From Phascolarctos cinereus (taxonomy: Eukaryota; Chordata; Mammalia; Diprotodontia; Phascolarctidae), in contig NW_018343964.1 in NCBI RefSeq assembly GCF_002099425.1, positions 8,968,001 through 9,032,000 of the forward strand: a stretch of DNA of 64,000 nucleotides, in the 5' to 3' direction. Under the pieces are notes generated by a model. The model was not told where the DNA came from, did no database searches, and saw nothing but the letters and a program-made list of their open reading frames with translations. The position numbers and the translations under genes were made by a program. The first letter of the stretch is position 1, and each line of letters starts with the position of its first letter. Below are positions 54,056 through 64,000 of this stretch, piece after piece.

Positions 54056-54339
54056 TAAACTCTTTTCAGTAACATCTTTATGGTCATTCCCACTAGCTTC
54101 AGTTTCAGAGGATCACATTTACTGGTCTGGTCAGCTGTAATTCTTAGAGGGTGTACCTGCTTGGAAACTTCCAGTCCCCAAATAATTATATTCATTACAA
54201 ATAATACTTCTGGAAAAATCCTTAAAATTTTATTTGAGCAAATTTCTTTTCATGCCCTAAAAAAACTTGGAGCCATATTTATTTTCCAAATGTGCACCAT
54301 TTTGGTTCCTGAAACATTTATGCATTCTGTTCTCCACAG

Positions 54340-54489
54340 AATTATAAAGGTATACAAGAATGTAAGAACTGGAAAGGACACTATAAACTAGTTGGAGATG
54401 ATAGACATATTATACAGATGAAAAACAAAAATACAAATCCTCTAACTTTACAGAGGGGAAACCTAAGGCCCAGAAAAAGGAAATAACTT
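54340..54489 (-). mobile_element. SINE-B, broken by the 7SL copy
   Basis: Antisense: 'aagaatgtaagaactggaaa', 'cagaggggaaacctaaggcc', 'aaaaaggaaataacttg'. The element stops where the 7SL copy begins. Confidence 0.65.
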
Positions 54490-54745
54490 GTCAGGCTATG
54501 GTGGTGCAAGCCTGTAACCCATTAGCTGGAAGCTGAAATTGGCGGATCTCTTGAGCTTGGGAGTTCTGAGCTGCAGGGGGCTTTGAGGATCAGATGTCAA
54601 CACTAGGTTTGGCACTGAAGTCCCAGGTAAGGGAGGCCACTAGGTTACCTAAAGGAGAGGTGAACTGCCCCAGGTTGGAAAGGGAGCAGATCATAACTCA
54701 AGCCAATCGGTAATGGGATAGGTCTCTGAGTCTTGGTGAGATGGG
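54490..54745 (+). pseudogene. 7SL (SRP) RNA retrocopy
   Basis: The order and sequence follow 7SL RNA, the scaffold of the signal recognition particle. The Alu domain is seen in 'ggctatggtggtgcaagcct' and 'ggatctcttgagcttgggag'. The S domain follows: 'cactaggtttggcactga', 'ggccactaggttacctaaag', 'gaggtgaactgccccaggtt', 'ggaaagggagcagatcataa'. The S domain shows it is not an Alu-type SINE. The 3' domain is cut short after 'taatgggata', and a G/A-rich tail (54745-54773) follows. Many changes from the functional gene make it a pseudogene. Confidence 0.92.
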
Positions 54746-54921
54746 GAGAGAAAGAAAGAAGAGAAAGAAGTCATTCCTCTTTCTCTGACTTCAGTTACTT
54801 TCCTATGAATCCTCTAAAAGTGACCAGGCCAGTGAATGTGGCAATCATACTAAGCAGAGCAGCACCTAATATCCTATACCTGAATGTTATGATTTTGGTC
54901 TCTTTGGATATTTGAGAGATT

Positions 54922-55195
54922 GCCAAGGAGGTGGTAGAGCACATAAAACTCTGGACTTAGAGTCAGGAAGACTTGAGTTCAGATTCTGCTTCAGATACTT
55001 CCTAGCTATGTTACCCTAAACAAGTCACTTTAGCTCTGTTTGCCTTAGTTTCCTCATCTGTAACATGGTAACAATAACAGTACCTATCTCACAGTGCTGT
55101 GGTGAGGATCAAATAAGATGATATATATAAAGCACCTTGTAAACCTTCAAGCATTTTACAAATTGCCATCCTCATTTTTATCATTGTTATCTTTA
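54922..55195 (+). mobile_element. MIR-like SINE, full length
   Basis: Head 'aaggaggtggtagagcacat', CORE, 'tagtttcctcatctgtaaca', tail 'cagtgctgtggtgaggatca' and 'aaagcaccttgtaaaccttc'. Confidence 0.88.
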
Positions 55196-55384
55196 TTTCA
55201 AGGTTCCACCTTGACCATAGGCTAGCCACATATAACATCAAGCCTATTAGAAAGAAGAGGAAAAAAGCATTTAATATTAAGTCCTGTGCTAAGTATAGTT
55301 ACCATTTAATAACAAAAAAAGGCATATAAATGCATGGAGTTTGCTTATCTAGGACCTTATTTAAATTAAATATTCTAAACTTTC

Positions 55385-55540
55385 CTCTGTCTGCCTCAGC
55401 TTCCTCATCTATGAAATGGGGATGATAACAATAGCACCTATCTCAAAAGATTATTTTTAGAATAAAATGGGACACTTGTAAAGCACTTCATAAATCTTAA
55501 AACATTCTATGAATGATAGCTAGCTATTATTATTAACCCA
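55385..55540 (+). mobile_element. MIR-like SINE, 3' half
   Basis: 'cctcagcttcctcatctatg', 'caatagcacctatctcaaaa', 'gtaaagcacttcataaatct'. Confidence 0.75.
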
Positions 55541-55619
55541 AGCTCACCCCTATGCCAATCATCGGAGCATTACCTTAGAAGTTGTTTAATGAATAAATGA
55601 ATACTAATTATGAATAAAA

Positions 55620-55722
55620 ACATTTATTAATTTTTATTTTTAAAACTTAAATTTTAATTTTAAATTAGATTAAAATTAAAATTTAAAATTTTTAGATTTA
55701 TTAAAAATTAAAAATGCTTTTA
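55620..55722. repeat. A/T-only tract with 16-bp palindrome
   Basis: About 100 bases of nearly pure A/T. The arms 55647-55662 and 55671-55686 are exact reverse complements ('ttaaattttaatttta' and its partner) around an 8-base loop, so a cruciform is possible. It probably grew from the tail of the L2 copy that follows. Confidence 0.85.
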
Positions 55723-55724
55723 AA

Positions 55725-55858
55725 AGCATTTATTAAACACTTCTTATATGTAAAGCAAAGTATTAAGCACTAGAGATAGTTGATAGAAAATCAAGACAGT
55801 CTCTGTTTTCAAAGAGTTCACATTCTAAGAGAGGGGAGACAACACAGAATGGAGGTTT
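55725..55858 (-). mobile_element. L2 LINE 3' end
   Basis: 'taaacacttcttatatgtaa', 'ttcaaagagttcacattcta', 'agaggggagacaacacagaa'. Confidence 0.65.
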
Positions 55859-55900
55859 CAGCTGCACCTTCGGGTGCAGTGACAAAGCAGATGGTAGCGC

Positions 55901-55996
55901 ATCTTTTTTCATGTTATTACCACTGATAAAACCACATACATTTCTATTGTTGAACCAGTAGACAGTGTCAAGGACTCTATTGGCGAGAACTTTCTG
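55901..55996 (-). pseudogene. Y-box protein cold-shock domain fragment
   Basis: Within the minus-strand frame 55763-56059, residues 22-53 read 'QKVLANRVLDTVYWFNNRNV' and on to 'CGFISGNNMKKD'. The Y-box family has '[20 protein letters not shown]' and 'NDTKED' here, so 11 of 17 positions match in the core, including the RNA-binding W-F and G-F. The rest of the domain (the VFVHQTAI strand and onward) is absent and the frame carries on in unrelated sequence. It is intronless over this piece. It is most likely an old retrocopy fragment of a YBX1/YBX3-type mRNA; which paralogue cannot be told. Confidence 0.72.
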
Positions 55997-56059
55997 GCTA
56001 ATATTTAGAACAGAGAAGAGAACCTGATGTTTGAGCTTAATACAATTATAATAATCCAT

Positions 56060-56988
56060 CTTTCTTGACTCCAGGAAGAACTGGGTTGTAAATTCCTCTA
56101 GAAAGTGCTATTCAATCCTCCATTTAAAACGCCCCCCAAAGGCCACTGCACAAAGCCTCTCGATGAAAATAATAAGAACTACCATGACCAGCCTGCACTT
56201 GACTTTTCATAACACAGCACACCATGCCAGTGCCTTGCAATGCTTCAAGCCTACAGCTTCTTACTAAATTTCTTCCGTTGCATTGCTAAAGGCCTTTCCT
56301 CTTTGTAATACTTTCCATTCATTGGAAGTTGGCTCTGTTGTGTAAAAGTCCCATATGTTCAGGCCAGGAATATATGGGGACCGTAATACTCACTGATGCT
56401 CTGGACATGAATGTCCCTGACCTGAACAAGAGTCTTCCCTTTCCATTTCCTGCAAGTCATCAGTAACAAATGAACAATTCTAAGGTAGCTGTCAAAGAAC
56501 TTCTCAGCTTTAATTACTTCCGTATTACCTTTTTTTTTTTTTTAACAAACTTCTGAAGTACTTTTCCACTACTAATGCCATTCCAAATTGTACATCTGGT
56601 CCAGAGCACATGATTTCTAGGAAGAAGCAGTAATAGGAGCATGCACCCTGCTTTGTTAAAATTCAAGGCCACATTTCCCTTTTAGAGCCCTTGCCTCAGA
56701 TCAATGCTTCCAATTGCCATTAGCCACTTTCCCTCAATTTGCATAAAATCCCATTAGCCTGACAAATAACCAGGTTACCGTATATACTTGAAATCACCAA
56801 ATGGCAATTCTTCAAAAAAAAGTTCTGTAGCTCAGGCTCTTTGCTACTTCTGGCTGGCCTTGCCCAAAGCAGTCCAAAATTTCAGCAGTAAAACTTATTT
56901 GTATGTCCTTAGACTACATATTCAGTGCTCTGGCCCATGAAGCATATACTATGCATCTATTGTCTATAGGCACTTGGAATTTTTTTTT
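56060..56988. other. Repeat-poor block, candidate conserved noncoding DNA
   Basis: No repeat is recognised. 56690-56820 holds an octamer 'atttgcat' at 56737-56744 and several TAAT/ATTA cores ('ccattagcc' twice). I treat it as a possible regulatory element, on look alone. Confidence 0.4.
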
Positions 56989-56994
56989 TAAGTG

Positions 56995-57428
56995 AAAAAA
57001 TCCAACATCGTCTCCAACCTTCAGAAACTTGTGGTCTCTGGTGACACTGACCTCCTTGCTGATACCCTCATTCCAGACCCTGGGCCTTTTCACCGGTTGT
57101 TCACCCTGTCTGGGAAATTCTCCCTTCTCATCTCTACCTTCTGGCTTCCTTGGCTTCCTCCAAGTCTCAACTAAAATTTTATCTTCTACAAAAAGGTTTT
57201 ACTAATCCTCCTTAATATTAATGCCTTCCCTCTACTGATTAACTCCAATTTATCCTGTATGTATATATCTTGTTTGTACATAGCTGTTGGCATGTGGATT
57301 CCCCCATCAGATTGTGAGCTCCTCAAGGAGAAGGACTGTCTTTTTTACTTTCTTTATATCAACAGTACTTAGTACAGTACCTGGCATGTAGTCAATGCTC
57401 GATAAATGCCTGCTGACTGACTAACATG
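56995..57428 (+). mobile_element. L2 LINE 3' part
   Basis: Sense L2: 'ggtgacactgacctccttgc', 'ggcttccttggcttcctcca', 'ttgtgagctcctcaaggaga', 'cctggcatgtagtcaatgct'. The 60-codon frame at 56992-57174 lies inside it. Confidence 0.8.
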
Positions 57429-57429
57429 A

Positions 57430-57962
57430 AAAAATAAGTACAGGGAATGGTAGAAGAGGAGTAAAGAAGAGAGCCCACAAAGTGCCCTAGGAAGATTTGG
57501 GGAGGGAAAGAGTACTTTCACCGTTTGGAAGATTTGGGATGATTTCAAGGACTGGATGGCTCCTGTTCTACCACTTGAAGAAAAAGGACTTTAACAGGCA
57601 GAGATAATGAGGGAATGCATTCCAAGCATAAAGGATGGCTCATTTGTATACACAGAGGCAGAATATACAATGTTGAGTTTGAAGAATGGCTGATAGTCCA
57701 GTTGAGGTAAAATATCAAGTATGTGGAAAGGAGTAATGTGAAACAAACCTATAAAGGTAAGTTGGAACTATACTATGGAGGATAGATGTTAAATGAAAGG
57801 TTGAGGAATATGTACGTTATCTTATAGGAACTACTAAAGTTTATTCAGCATGGAGAATGAAACAAATTATTTTGGCCACTAAAAGGATGGACTGAAAAGG
57901 GGAGTAAGCAGAGAGACTAATTAAGAGGTAGGTCTGCAACTTTGATAACTACCATGTTAGTA
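57430..57962 (-). mobile_element. L2 LINE, internal part
   Basis: Antisense L2: 'gggaatgcattccaagcata', 'ttggccactaaaaggatgga'. Directly follows the sense L2. Confidence 0.6.
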
Positions 57963-57964
57963 CA

Positions 57965-58390
57965 CATAGATATCACCTATTGGAAAAATTTAAACCAACA
58001 AACCACATAAAAATGTTCATAAATGCTTCAAAAGGCATAGGATACAAGATGAGAAAATAGTAGGTAGCTGGGACACTGTGGAATTCATTTTCACAATAAC
58101 ATTATTCACGTTTTCCTTTGCATTGCTATGTCAGGACGTGGGTCAGATGTTACATTTCCATTCATTCTTATGCTCGTTTCATGGATCTAATCTTTGATAA
58201 ATAAGACAGTACAATCCTGATGAAGGATGCACCAACAGTTGATCAGAATGGGAATGCCTGGGATTTCCAGCAGGAGACCTTTCTGTGGAATGTCACAAGG
58301 TCAAGGCAAGTGGTTCCCCAAATACCTGATACAGAGAAGATGGACCTATGATGATAACGGTGATGAGAAGAGAACTGATAGCTGGAGAGA
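57965..58390. other. Sequence without recognised feature
   Basis: No repeat or gene recognised. Confidence 0.4.
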
Positions 58391-58394
58391 AAAT

Positions 58395-58965
58395 AGATGA
58401 GGAAAGATAGGATTAAAAAGAGGAGAGGTGAAGTAAGATTATAGAAACAGTAAGGGGAAGGGAGATGGAGGGAGAAAAGAAGAGAAGAGAAGAATAATGA
58501 GGAAAAGGAATAAAGAGGGAGAAGAAAGGGAGGGGGGGAGGGAAGAAAGGGAAGGTAGGGAAGAAAAGGAGAAAAAAACAGATACTGGGGGGGAGGAGAG
58601 GGAAAAGGAGAGGAGAGAAAGAGATGACAAGGAAGAAGAGAGAGGGGAAAAGCAGAAGAAAGGAGAGAAGGATAAAGAAAGGAAATGAAGGGAAAAAGAA
58701 AAAGAAAGAAGAGGAAAGAGAACAAATGAGGGTAGAGGAGAATAAGAAGGGGAGAAAAAAGGAAGAGGACAGGAAGAAAACGAAGAAGAGGGAAGAGAGA
58801 TTAGAAAGGGGAGGGAAGAAGAATATAGGAAGAAAGAGCTGAGAAGAGGAGAAAAGAGGAAAAAGGAGAAAAGAAAAGAGAGGAGAAAGAAGAAATTACA
58901 TGGGAAAAGAAAGAGAAACAGGGAAAAAGACACAGAGACAGAGAATATGCATTCCCAGAAATTCC
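58395..58965 (+). repeat. Long purine tract (GA/GGA/GAAA)
   Basis: About 570 bases nearly all A and G on the + strand, with no fixed unit. The 160-residue minus-strand frames (Ser/Phe/Leu/Pro) are by-products. Confidence 0.97.
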
Positions 58966-58967
58966 TC

Positions 58968-59270
58968 CAGGAGTAAACAAATAACAGTGAAATGGTGATG
59001 ATGCCATTTTGTAAGCTCTTACATGTTTAGAATAATGCATTCAGCTTAGGTCACCTCATTTAAAAATAGGCACAAGGGAAATGGAAAGGGTCAAAAGAGA
59101 GGTGATGAAAACAGCCAAATGCAAGGGGAGCCTGAGAAGGGGCTCAACACAAAGGGGAGCAGGCCCGAAGCACTTGTTTTTGCTTCATGAAAGCACAAAG
59201 TACTTCAAAACAGGGAGAAAGTAAAACCCAGGGACACTCTCCACATGGCATTTTCACATTTATTTATACT
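58968..59270. other. Sequence without recognised feature
   Basis: No repeat or gene recognised. Confidence 0.4.
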
Positions 59271-59274
59271 TATC

Positions 59275-61165
59275 CTTTTTATTATTTTCATGTAGAAAAT
59301 TTATAAGGTTTATTATTTTTCCAATTTTTTAAACATTTTTATTTAAAGTTTTGAGTTCCTAATTCTATCCCTCCCTTTTCTTCCCCCTCCCTGAAACAAT
59401 AAGCAATCAGATATACCTTATACATATGCAATTATGCAAAACATTTCCATATTAGTCATTTTGTACAAGAAGACTCGAATAAAAGAAAAAAATGAAAGAA
59501 AGTGAAAAATAGCATGCTTCAGTCTGTATTTAGTCAGTATCAGTTCTTTCTCTAGAGGTGGATAGTATGCTTCATCATTAGTCCTTTGGGATGGTCTTGG
59601 ATCATCGTATTGCTAAGAACAGCTAAGTCATTCACAACTCTTCATCAAACAATGTGGCTGTCACTGTGAACAATGTTCTCCTGGTTCTGTTCACTTCACT
59701 ATGCATCAGTTCATGTAAGTTTTTCCAGGTTTTTCTGAAATCATCCTGTCATTTCTTATAGCACAATAATATTCCATTACAATCATATACCACAGGTTGT
59801 GTAGCCATTCCCAAATTAATGGGCATCCCTTTGATTTCCAATTAGCCATCACAAAAAGAGCTGCTATAAATATTTTTGTAAAAATAGGTCCTTTTCCTTT
59901 TTTTTTTTTGATGTCTTTGGGATATAAACCTAGCAGTGGTATTGCTGGATCAAAGGGTATGCACAGTTTTATAGTTCTTTGGGCATTCTCCAGAATGGTT
60001 GGTTCAGTTCACAACTCCACCAACAGTGCATTAGTGTCCCAGTTTTCCCACACTCCCCACTCCAACATCCAACATTTTCCTTTTTTGTCATATTAGCCAC
60101 TCTGATAAGTGTGAGGTGGTACTTCAGAGTTATTTTAATTTGTGTTTCTCTGATCAGTAGTGATCTAGAGCATTTTTTCACATGACTATTGATAGCCTTG
60201 ATTTCTTTGTCTGAAAACTGCCCATTCCTATCCTTTGACCATTTATCTACTGGGGGATAACTTGTATTTTTATAAATTTAACTGAATTTTCTATTTGAGA
60301 AATGAAATTTCTCCTGTCCTCCCTCCCCTCCCCGTTTTGTGCTTTCCTTCTAATTCTGGTTGCATTGGTTTTGTTTTTGCAAAAACTTTTTAATTTTATA
60401 TAATCAAAATTATCTATTTAACATTTTGTAATGCTCTCTGTTTCTTCTTTGGTCCTAAATTCTTTCCTTATCCATACATCTGATAGATAAACTATTACAT
60501 GCTCTTTTAATTTGCTTATGGCATCAACTTTTACCTCTAAATCATACCTCATTTTGACCTTATCTTAGTAAATGGTGTGAGATGTTGGTCTATACCTAGT
60601 TTCTGCCAGACTGTTTTCCAGTATTCCCAACAGTTTTTGTCAAATAATGAGTTTTTTGTTCCAGAAGCTTAGATCTTTGTGTTTATCACATTCTAAATTA
60701 CTATGGTCATTTACTATAATGTAATTTGTATCTAATATATTCCACTGATCCACCACTCTATCTCTTAGTCAGTATCAGACTGTTTAGATAATTACAATTT
60801 TATGATACGGTTTGAGATCTGGTATGGCTAGACCATTTATTTTCTCATTGTTCTTCACTGATTCCCTTGATATTCTTGAGCTTTTGTTCTTCTGGATGAA
60901 TTTTGTTATTATTTTTTCTAGCTCTATAAAATAATTTTTGATAGTTTAATTGACATGCTACTGAATAAACAGATCACTTCAGGTACAGCTGTCATTTTTA
61001 TTATATTAGCTTGGCCTACCCATGAGCAGTTAATATTTTTCCAACTGTTTAGATCTGACTTTATCTCTGTGAAAAGTTTTATCGTTGGGCTCATATAATT
61101 CCTAGGTTTGTATTGGCAGGTAGACTCCCAAATATTGTCTATAGTCATTTTCACATTTATTTACA
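59275..61165 (-). mobile_element. L1 LINE, C-terminal ORF2 region and 3' UTR
   Basis: The longest L1 here, antisense. The minus frame 60924-61154 reads 'NINCSWVGQANIIKMTAVPE', matching L1 ORF2 '[20 protein letters not shown]'. The + strand then runs through 'tggtatggctagaccattta', 'cactctgataagtgtgaggt' and 'tcaaagggtatgcacagttt' to the 3' UTR near 59300-59500. The 5' part of the element, with the endonuclease and RT core, is absent. Inactive. Confidence 0.9.
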
Positions 61166-61505
61166 ATTTATGTGTATGTGTAGGCAGCACAGGAAAGATG
61201 AGAGAACAAATTGTAAATGACTAGAAGGGTCCAAATTACTCCCAACGGGGTTGCTGGAGCAAGCTGTCAAGATGCTCCCATTACGACCTACACCAGTGGC
61301 TTCCATAAACAGCAGTCTCCTCTCAGTCCTCACTATACCACACACCATTTTCAGCCCAGTCTCTAGCAATATAACCTGCCTATCGTGAAGTGTTTATTGC
61401 ATATGTGTTTATGTGTTATAGTCATCTACTCCAACCCAGCTTCCCTACTGAGCAGGATAGAACAGCCTAGCTCATAGGGGAGGCTCAGACCCCACCTCCC
61501 TTTTG
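61166..61505. other. Sequence without recognised feature
   Basis: The minus frame at 61157-61369 (70 codons) matches no family that I know; the rest is unassigned. Confidence 0.4.
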
Positions 61506-61507
61506 GT

Positions 61508-61672
61508 AGGCGGGCTCTGAACTCAGAGAACATGGGTTCATATCCTACCTCTAAAAGTTATTCACTGTGAGACCCTGAGCAATGCTCTTAACCTCCCTCC
61601 GCCTCAGCTTCCCTCATCTGTAAAATGAGGAATTTGGACCAGATTGCCCCTGAGCTCTATGATGCTATGATA
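61508..61672 (+). mobile_element. SINE-B
   Basis: 'gaacatgggttcatatccta', 'cactgtgagaccctgagcaa', 'ttccctcatctgtaaaatga', 'attgcccctgagctctatga'. Confidence 0.8.
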
Positions 61673-61674
61673 CC

Positions 61675-62940
61675 TACTTATCCTTCCAGGGTGACCTGCA
61701 TGCCCCTCAGGTCCCTGTGGAGTTGTGAAGAGAAGGCAAGAATGACTCAAAATGTCACTCACTGAGGTGGTAGAGGAGGGGAAGAAGACAGGAAAAAGAG
61801 GGTGGGCTATGAGAAGCCAGGAGTGCTTGTGTTGGTCTAATATCTAAAAAGAGAGAAATGTAGGGACAAGGAAACATATATACCAATAAGACAAAAACGG
61901 GCTATTTACTGACCCCTTTCCCATGGAAGTTCTGAACTATTTCAGAAAGATCTGAAGAAAAACCAAGATTAATGGGTGACAGGACATTGAAAGTTACAGA
62001 AAGAAAAACTTTGAGAGCCACCTCTAATAATTAATAATGTTAAGAGCATGCATTTGTAGTTCCTTGGATTAGCATACAAGTCTCCCGATTTAGCAATATT
62101 TATGTTTGGAGCATTTGGGGGTCTATTCTTGTAAATGTCACCCCCATATATCAAGGTTGTGGAGAAAAAGCCATTCAAATCAACTAAGATAAAGTCCAGC
62201 TACCATATATAATCCTTGCGTTATTTTACTTGATGTTTAATACCCAGAAGTGCCCAATTCACATACAGTCTCTTATGATAAATATCTCCCTATGAAATAG
62301 TGACATTTTGTATGCAAGCTATGGCTACATCTGGTTTATCACCCAGCAGGAAAGAAGGGCTAAGTGAAAACACTGTGTAGAGGCTCCTGACAAATGATGA
62401 AGTTCAAAGTAATATATATGATTATTTTGAGGCTCTATCCTACATACATCACCCCATAATCATTCATACCTCTCAACAGTCAGTGGAGAAAATGAATTTG
62501 CTTTTTAAATCCCATCTTGACAAGGGAAGAGAGGAAAGGAAAAAACTTCCATGTCTCCTTTAATTTATTTCTTGATTCTCTAAAATTTTTACTACCCATA
62601 AAGAATTCATACCCATTCTTCAGAGTTATCACCTGAATTGGAGGCTGTTTTCGCTCCACCTTGAAAGAAAAAAAATATGCTTTTGGATTCTGACACTAAA
62701 TTTGAGTTTTCCATCTCAATCCTAGCTGCATAAGCACAGCTATATTTACAACTTAGGCTGGTATTAAATTGACCCTTGCTGGCCACATCTTTTCTAGTTT
62801 CTGCAAGTATCCAATTTTTAAAACTTCCAATAGTTAGTAGAGCTGAAAATATAATTTATGAGATCTCCACATAAAATCCAAATGACATTGGATAAACATG
62901 ACCATCATCATCATCAGGAACCAAATTCTTCCTTGCTTAG
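61675..62940. other. Repeat-poor block, candidate conserved noncoding DNA
   Basis: No repeat is recognised. 61860-62330 has even composition, little low-complexity sequence and TAATTAATAATG-like cores. The minus frame 61969-62178 (69 codons) has no known domain. Confidence 0.4.
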
Positions 62941-62964
62941 TAGACTTGGACGTAAGTTGCTTTG

Positions 62965-63045
62965 CTAAAGAATTCTGTGTTTTTAGCACAGTGTCTTGCA
63001 TACAGTAGGTGCTTAATCAATGCTTGCTGACTGATTGTTTTGTTG
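62965..63045 (+). mobile_element. L2 LINE 3' terminus
   Basis: 'tttagcacagtgtcttgcat', 'acagtaggtgcttaatcaat', then a TGATTG-type end. Confidence 0.75.
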
Positions 63046-63139
63046 GCTGAATTAAGCAAGAATCTAGAGCCATAATCAAATAGGTCTTCTACTAATAATA
63101 TCTCCTAGAGTCCATTAAAGTTTCCATATTTATGTAAGG

Positions 63140-63315
63140 GAGACACTCTAGCACAGCATTCAGATACAAGGTTGGATATATATGACATTGGGCAAGTCAC
63201 TCAAATTCTATGGCCCTCGGTTTTCCTCGCCTGTAAAATGGGGGAGGGGGAGGTTATGCTAGAAGAACTGTAAAATTCCTTTAAGGTCTGAATATATGAC
63301 CCTATCATCCATTTC
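63140..63315 (+). mobile_element. SINE-B
   Basis: 'gacattgggcaagtcactca', 'ggttttcctcgcctgtaaaa', 'attcctttaaggtctgaata'. Confidence 0.75.
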
Positions 63316-63369
63316 TACGTTCTTAAAACAATGAAAGGTACAAAGTTGCAGTGAAACCAGTGCCATGAT

Positions 63370-63560
63370 TAATTCCCTCCACCAGAGAGGGCTGGTCTTA
63401 AAGTCAAAAGACCTGTATTCAAGTCCTGGCTCTATCTACTAGCTGTGTAATTCATTTAACCTTTCTGAGCTTCATCTATAAAATGAGGAAAATTAAAATA
63501 GCAATATCTATTTGGTGCAGTTGTCTCTAGAAGAGTGCTTTTTAAATCTTAATGTGCTAT
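63370..63560 (+). mobile_element. MIR-like SINE
   Basis: 'aagacctgtattcaagtcct', 'actagctgtgtaattcattt', 'gagcttcatctataaaatga', 'gagtgctttttaaatcttaa'. Confidence 0.8.
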
Positions 63561-63699
63561 AAACTTACAAGGGTATCTAATTTCATCTAGGTGGGGACAC
63601 ATATCCCAATCCCTCTATAATTTAGGAGTTTTAATACTAGGAATTTGCCTAGGACACACAGTGGCTAAATGCCTCACCCAAGCTGCAAAGCTAACAACA

Positions 63700-63977
63700 C
63701 AACAACAATGATAATAGCTAACATTTCTATAGAACCTACTATGTTCCAGGCTTGCACTAAGCACTTTACAATTATCTCATTTGATCTTCACAACAACACT
63801 CCCAGGTACTATTATTATCTCCATTTTACAGATGAGGAAACTGAGACAAAAAACAATTAACTGACTTGCCCAAGAGAGCACAGCTTGCAAGTTATCTGAG
63901 GCTGCATTTGAACAAAGGACTTCCTAACTCTAGGCCCCAGGGCTCTGTCTAACCTCTGATCATTTAGCTGCCCCAAT
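63700..63977 (-). mobile_element. MIR-like SINE, full length
   Basis: Antisense: 'cctactatgttccaggcttg', 'tgatcttcacaacaacactc', 'cagatgaggaaactgagaca', 'gacttgcccaagagagcaca', head end 'catttagctgcccc'. Confidence 0.88.
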
Positions 63978-64000
63978 AACTAAGAAGGATGGAGTCTGAG

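Noticed and set aside
54490-54745. Alu- or B1-like SINE.
   Set aside because: The S domain of 7SL is present, and Alu and B1 lack it; these SINE families are also not expected in marsupials.
55862-55879. Seven-pair hairpin with a TTCG loop ('ctgcaccttcgggtgcag').
   Set aside because: A stable fold, but short, isolated and next to a decayed Y-box fragment; no terminator or RNA gene context in a vertebrate genome.
58243-58933. Overlapping minus-strand frames of 160 and 164 codons.
   Set aside because: By-products of the second purine tract; Ser/Phe/Leu/Pro only.
61157-61369. A 70-codon minus-strand frame with ordinary amino acid composition.
   Set aside because: No known domain, no splice-site support and partial overlap with the 5' edge of the L1; not listed as a gene.
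11320-63977. Regularly repeated 'tagctgtgtgaccctgggca' motif suggesting a repeat array.
   Set aside because: The repeats are dispersed SINE CORE sequences with irregular spacing and both orientations; not a CRISPR or satellite array.

Overview
The window looks like repeat-rich marsupial nuclear DNA. The evidence is the combination of (a) SINEs with a tRNA-like head and CORE body ('ggcagctaggtggcacagtg', 'tagctgtgtgaccctgggca') ending either in an A-rich tail or in an RTE/BovB-type tail, (b) a BovB-like RTE LINE, (c) abundant old L2 and MIR-like copies and a CR1/L3-like LINE tail, and (d) L1 3' ends of a type I associate with marsupials. I cannot tell an American from an Australian marsupial from this stretch.

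I found no intact protein-coding gene, no tRNA or rRNA gene and no CRISPR array. The longest open frames fall in purine-rich simple repeats or in transposon relics. Two relics of host genes are recognisable: a retrocopy of 7SL (SRP) RNA at about 54490-54745 on the + strand, and a minus-strand fragment of a Y-box cold-shock domain at about 55901-55996.

Layout. 1-9 kb: a CR1/L3-like LINE tail broken by two SINEs, a twin-primed L1 with an inverted 5' end, and L2/MIR copies. 9.1-11.3 kb: a repeat-poor block that may hold a conserved noncoding element. 11.3-18.3 kb: a deeply nested stack in which L2 copies are broken by SINEs, hAT elements, another L2 and an L1. 18.3-24 kb: a TG/CA-rich satellite and many L2/SINE copies. 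24-28.8 kb: a second repeat-poor block, ended by a 119-bp hAT miniature element with a perfect 8-bp target duplication. 29-40 kb: an L2 broken by an L1, a GGAA array, several A-tailed SINEs with long target duplications, and an L1 inside an L1. 40.2-40.6 and 58.4-59.0 kb: two long purine tracts. 41-47 kb: an apparently unique block and two inverted copies of one palindromic hAT element. 47.5-50.1 kb: a candidate solo LTR, then an L2 broken by a BovB LINE and a SINE. 50-57 kb: a 30-bp SINE remnant with a 19-bp target duplication, L1 and L2 copies, the two host-gene relics and a further unique block. 59.3-61.2 kb: a 1.9-kb antisense L1 covering the C-terminal ORF2 region and 3' UTR. 61.7-62.9 kb: a last repeat-poor block.

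Terms used below. 'Mar-type SINE': tRNA-like head, CORE, RTE/BovB-type tail. 'A-tailed SINE': similar head, A-rich tail. 'MIR-like SINE': CORE-SINE with the tail motif 'ggttgttgtgaggatcaaat'. 'SINE-B': CORE-SINE ending near 'gacctctaaggtcccttcc'. Family names come from recognition by eye; most repeat borders are good to about 10-30 bases unless a target duplication fixes them. The features are sequence relics and do not form a pathway. The window reads as intergenic or deep intronic DNA.
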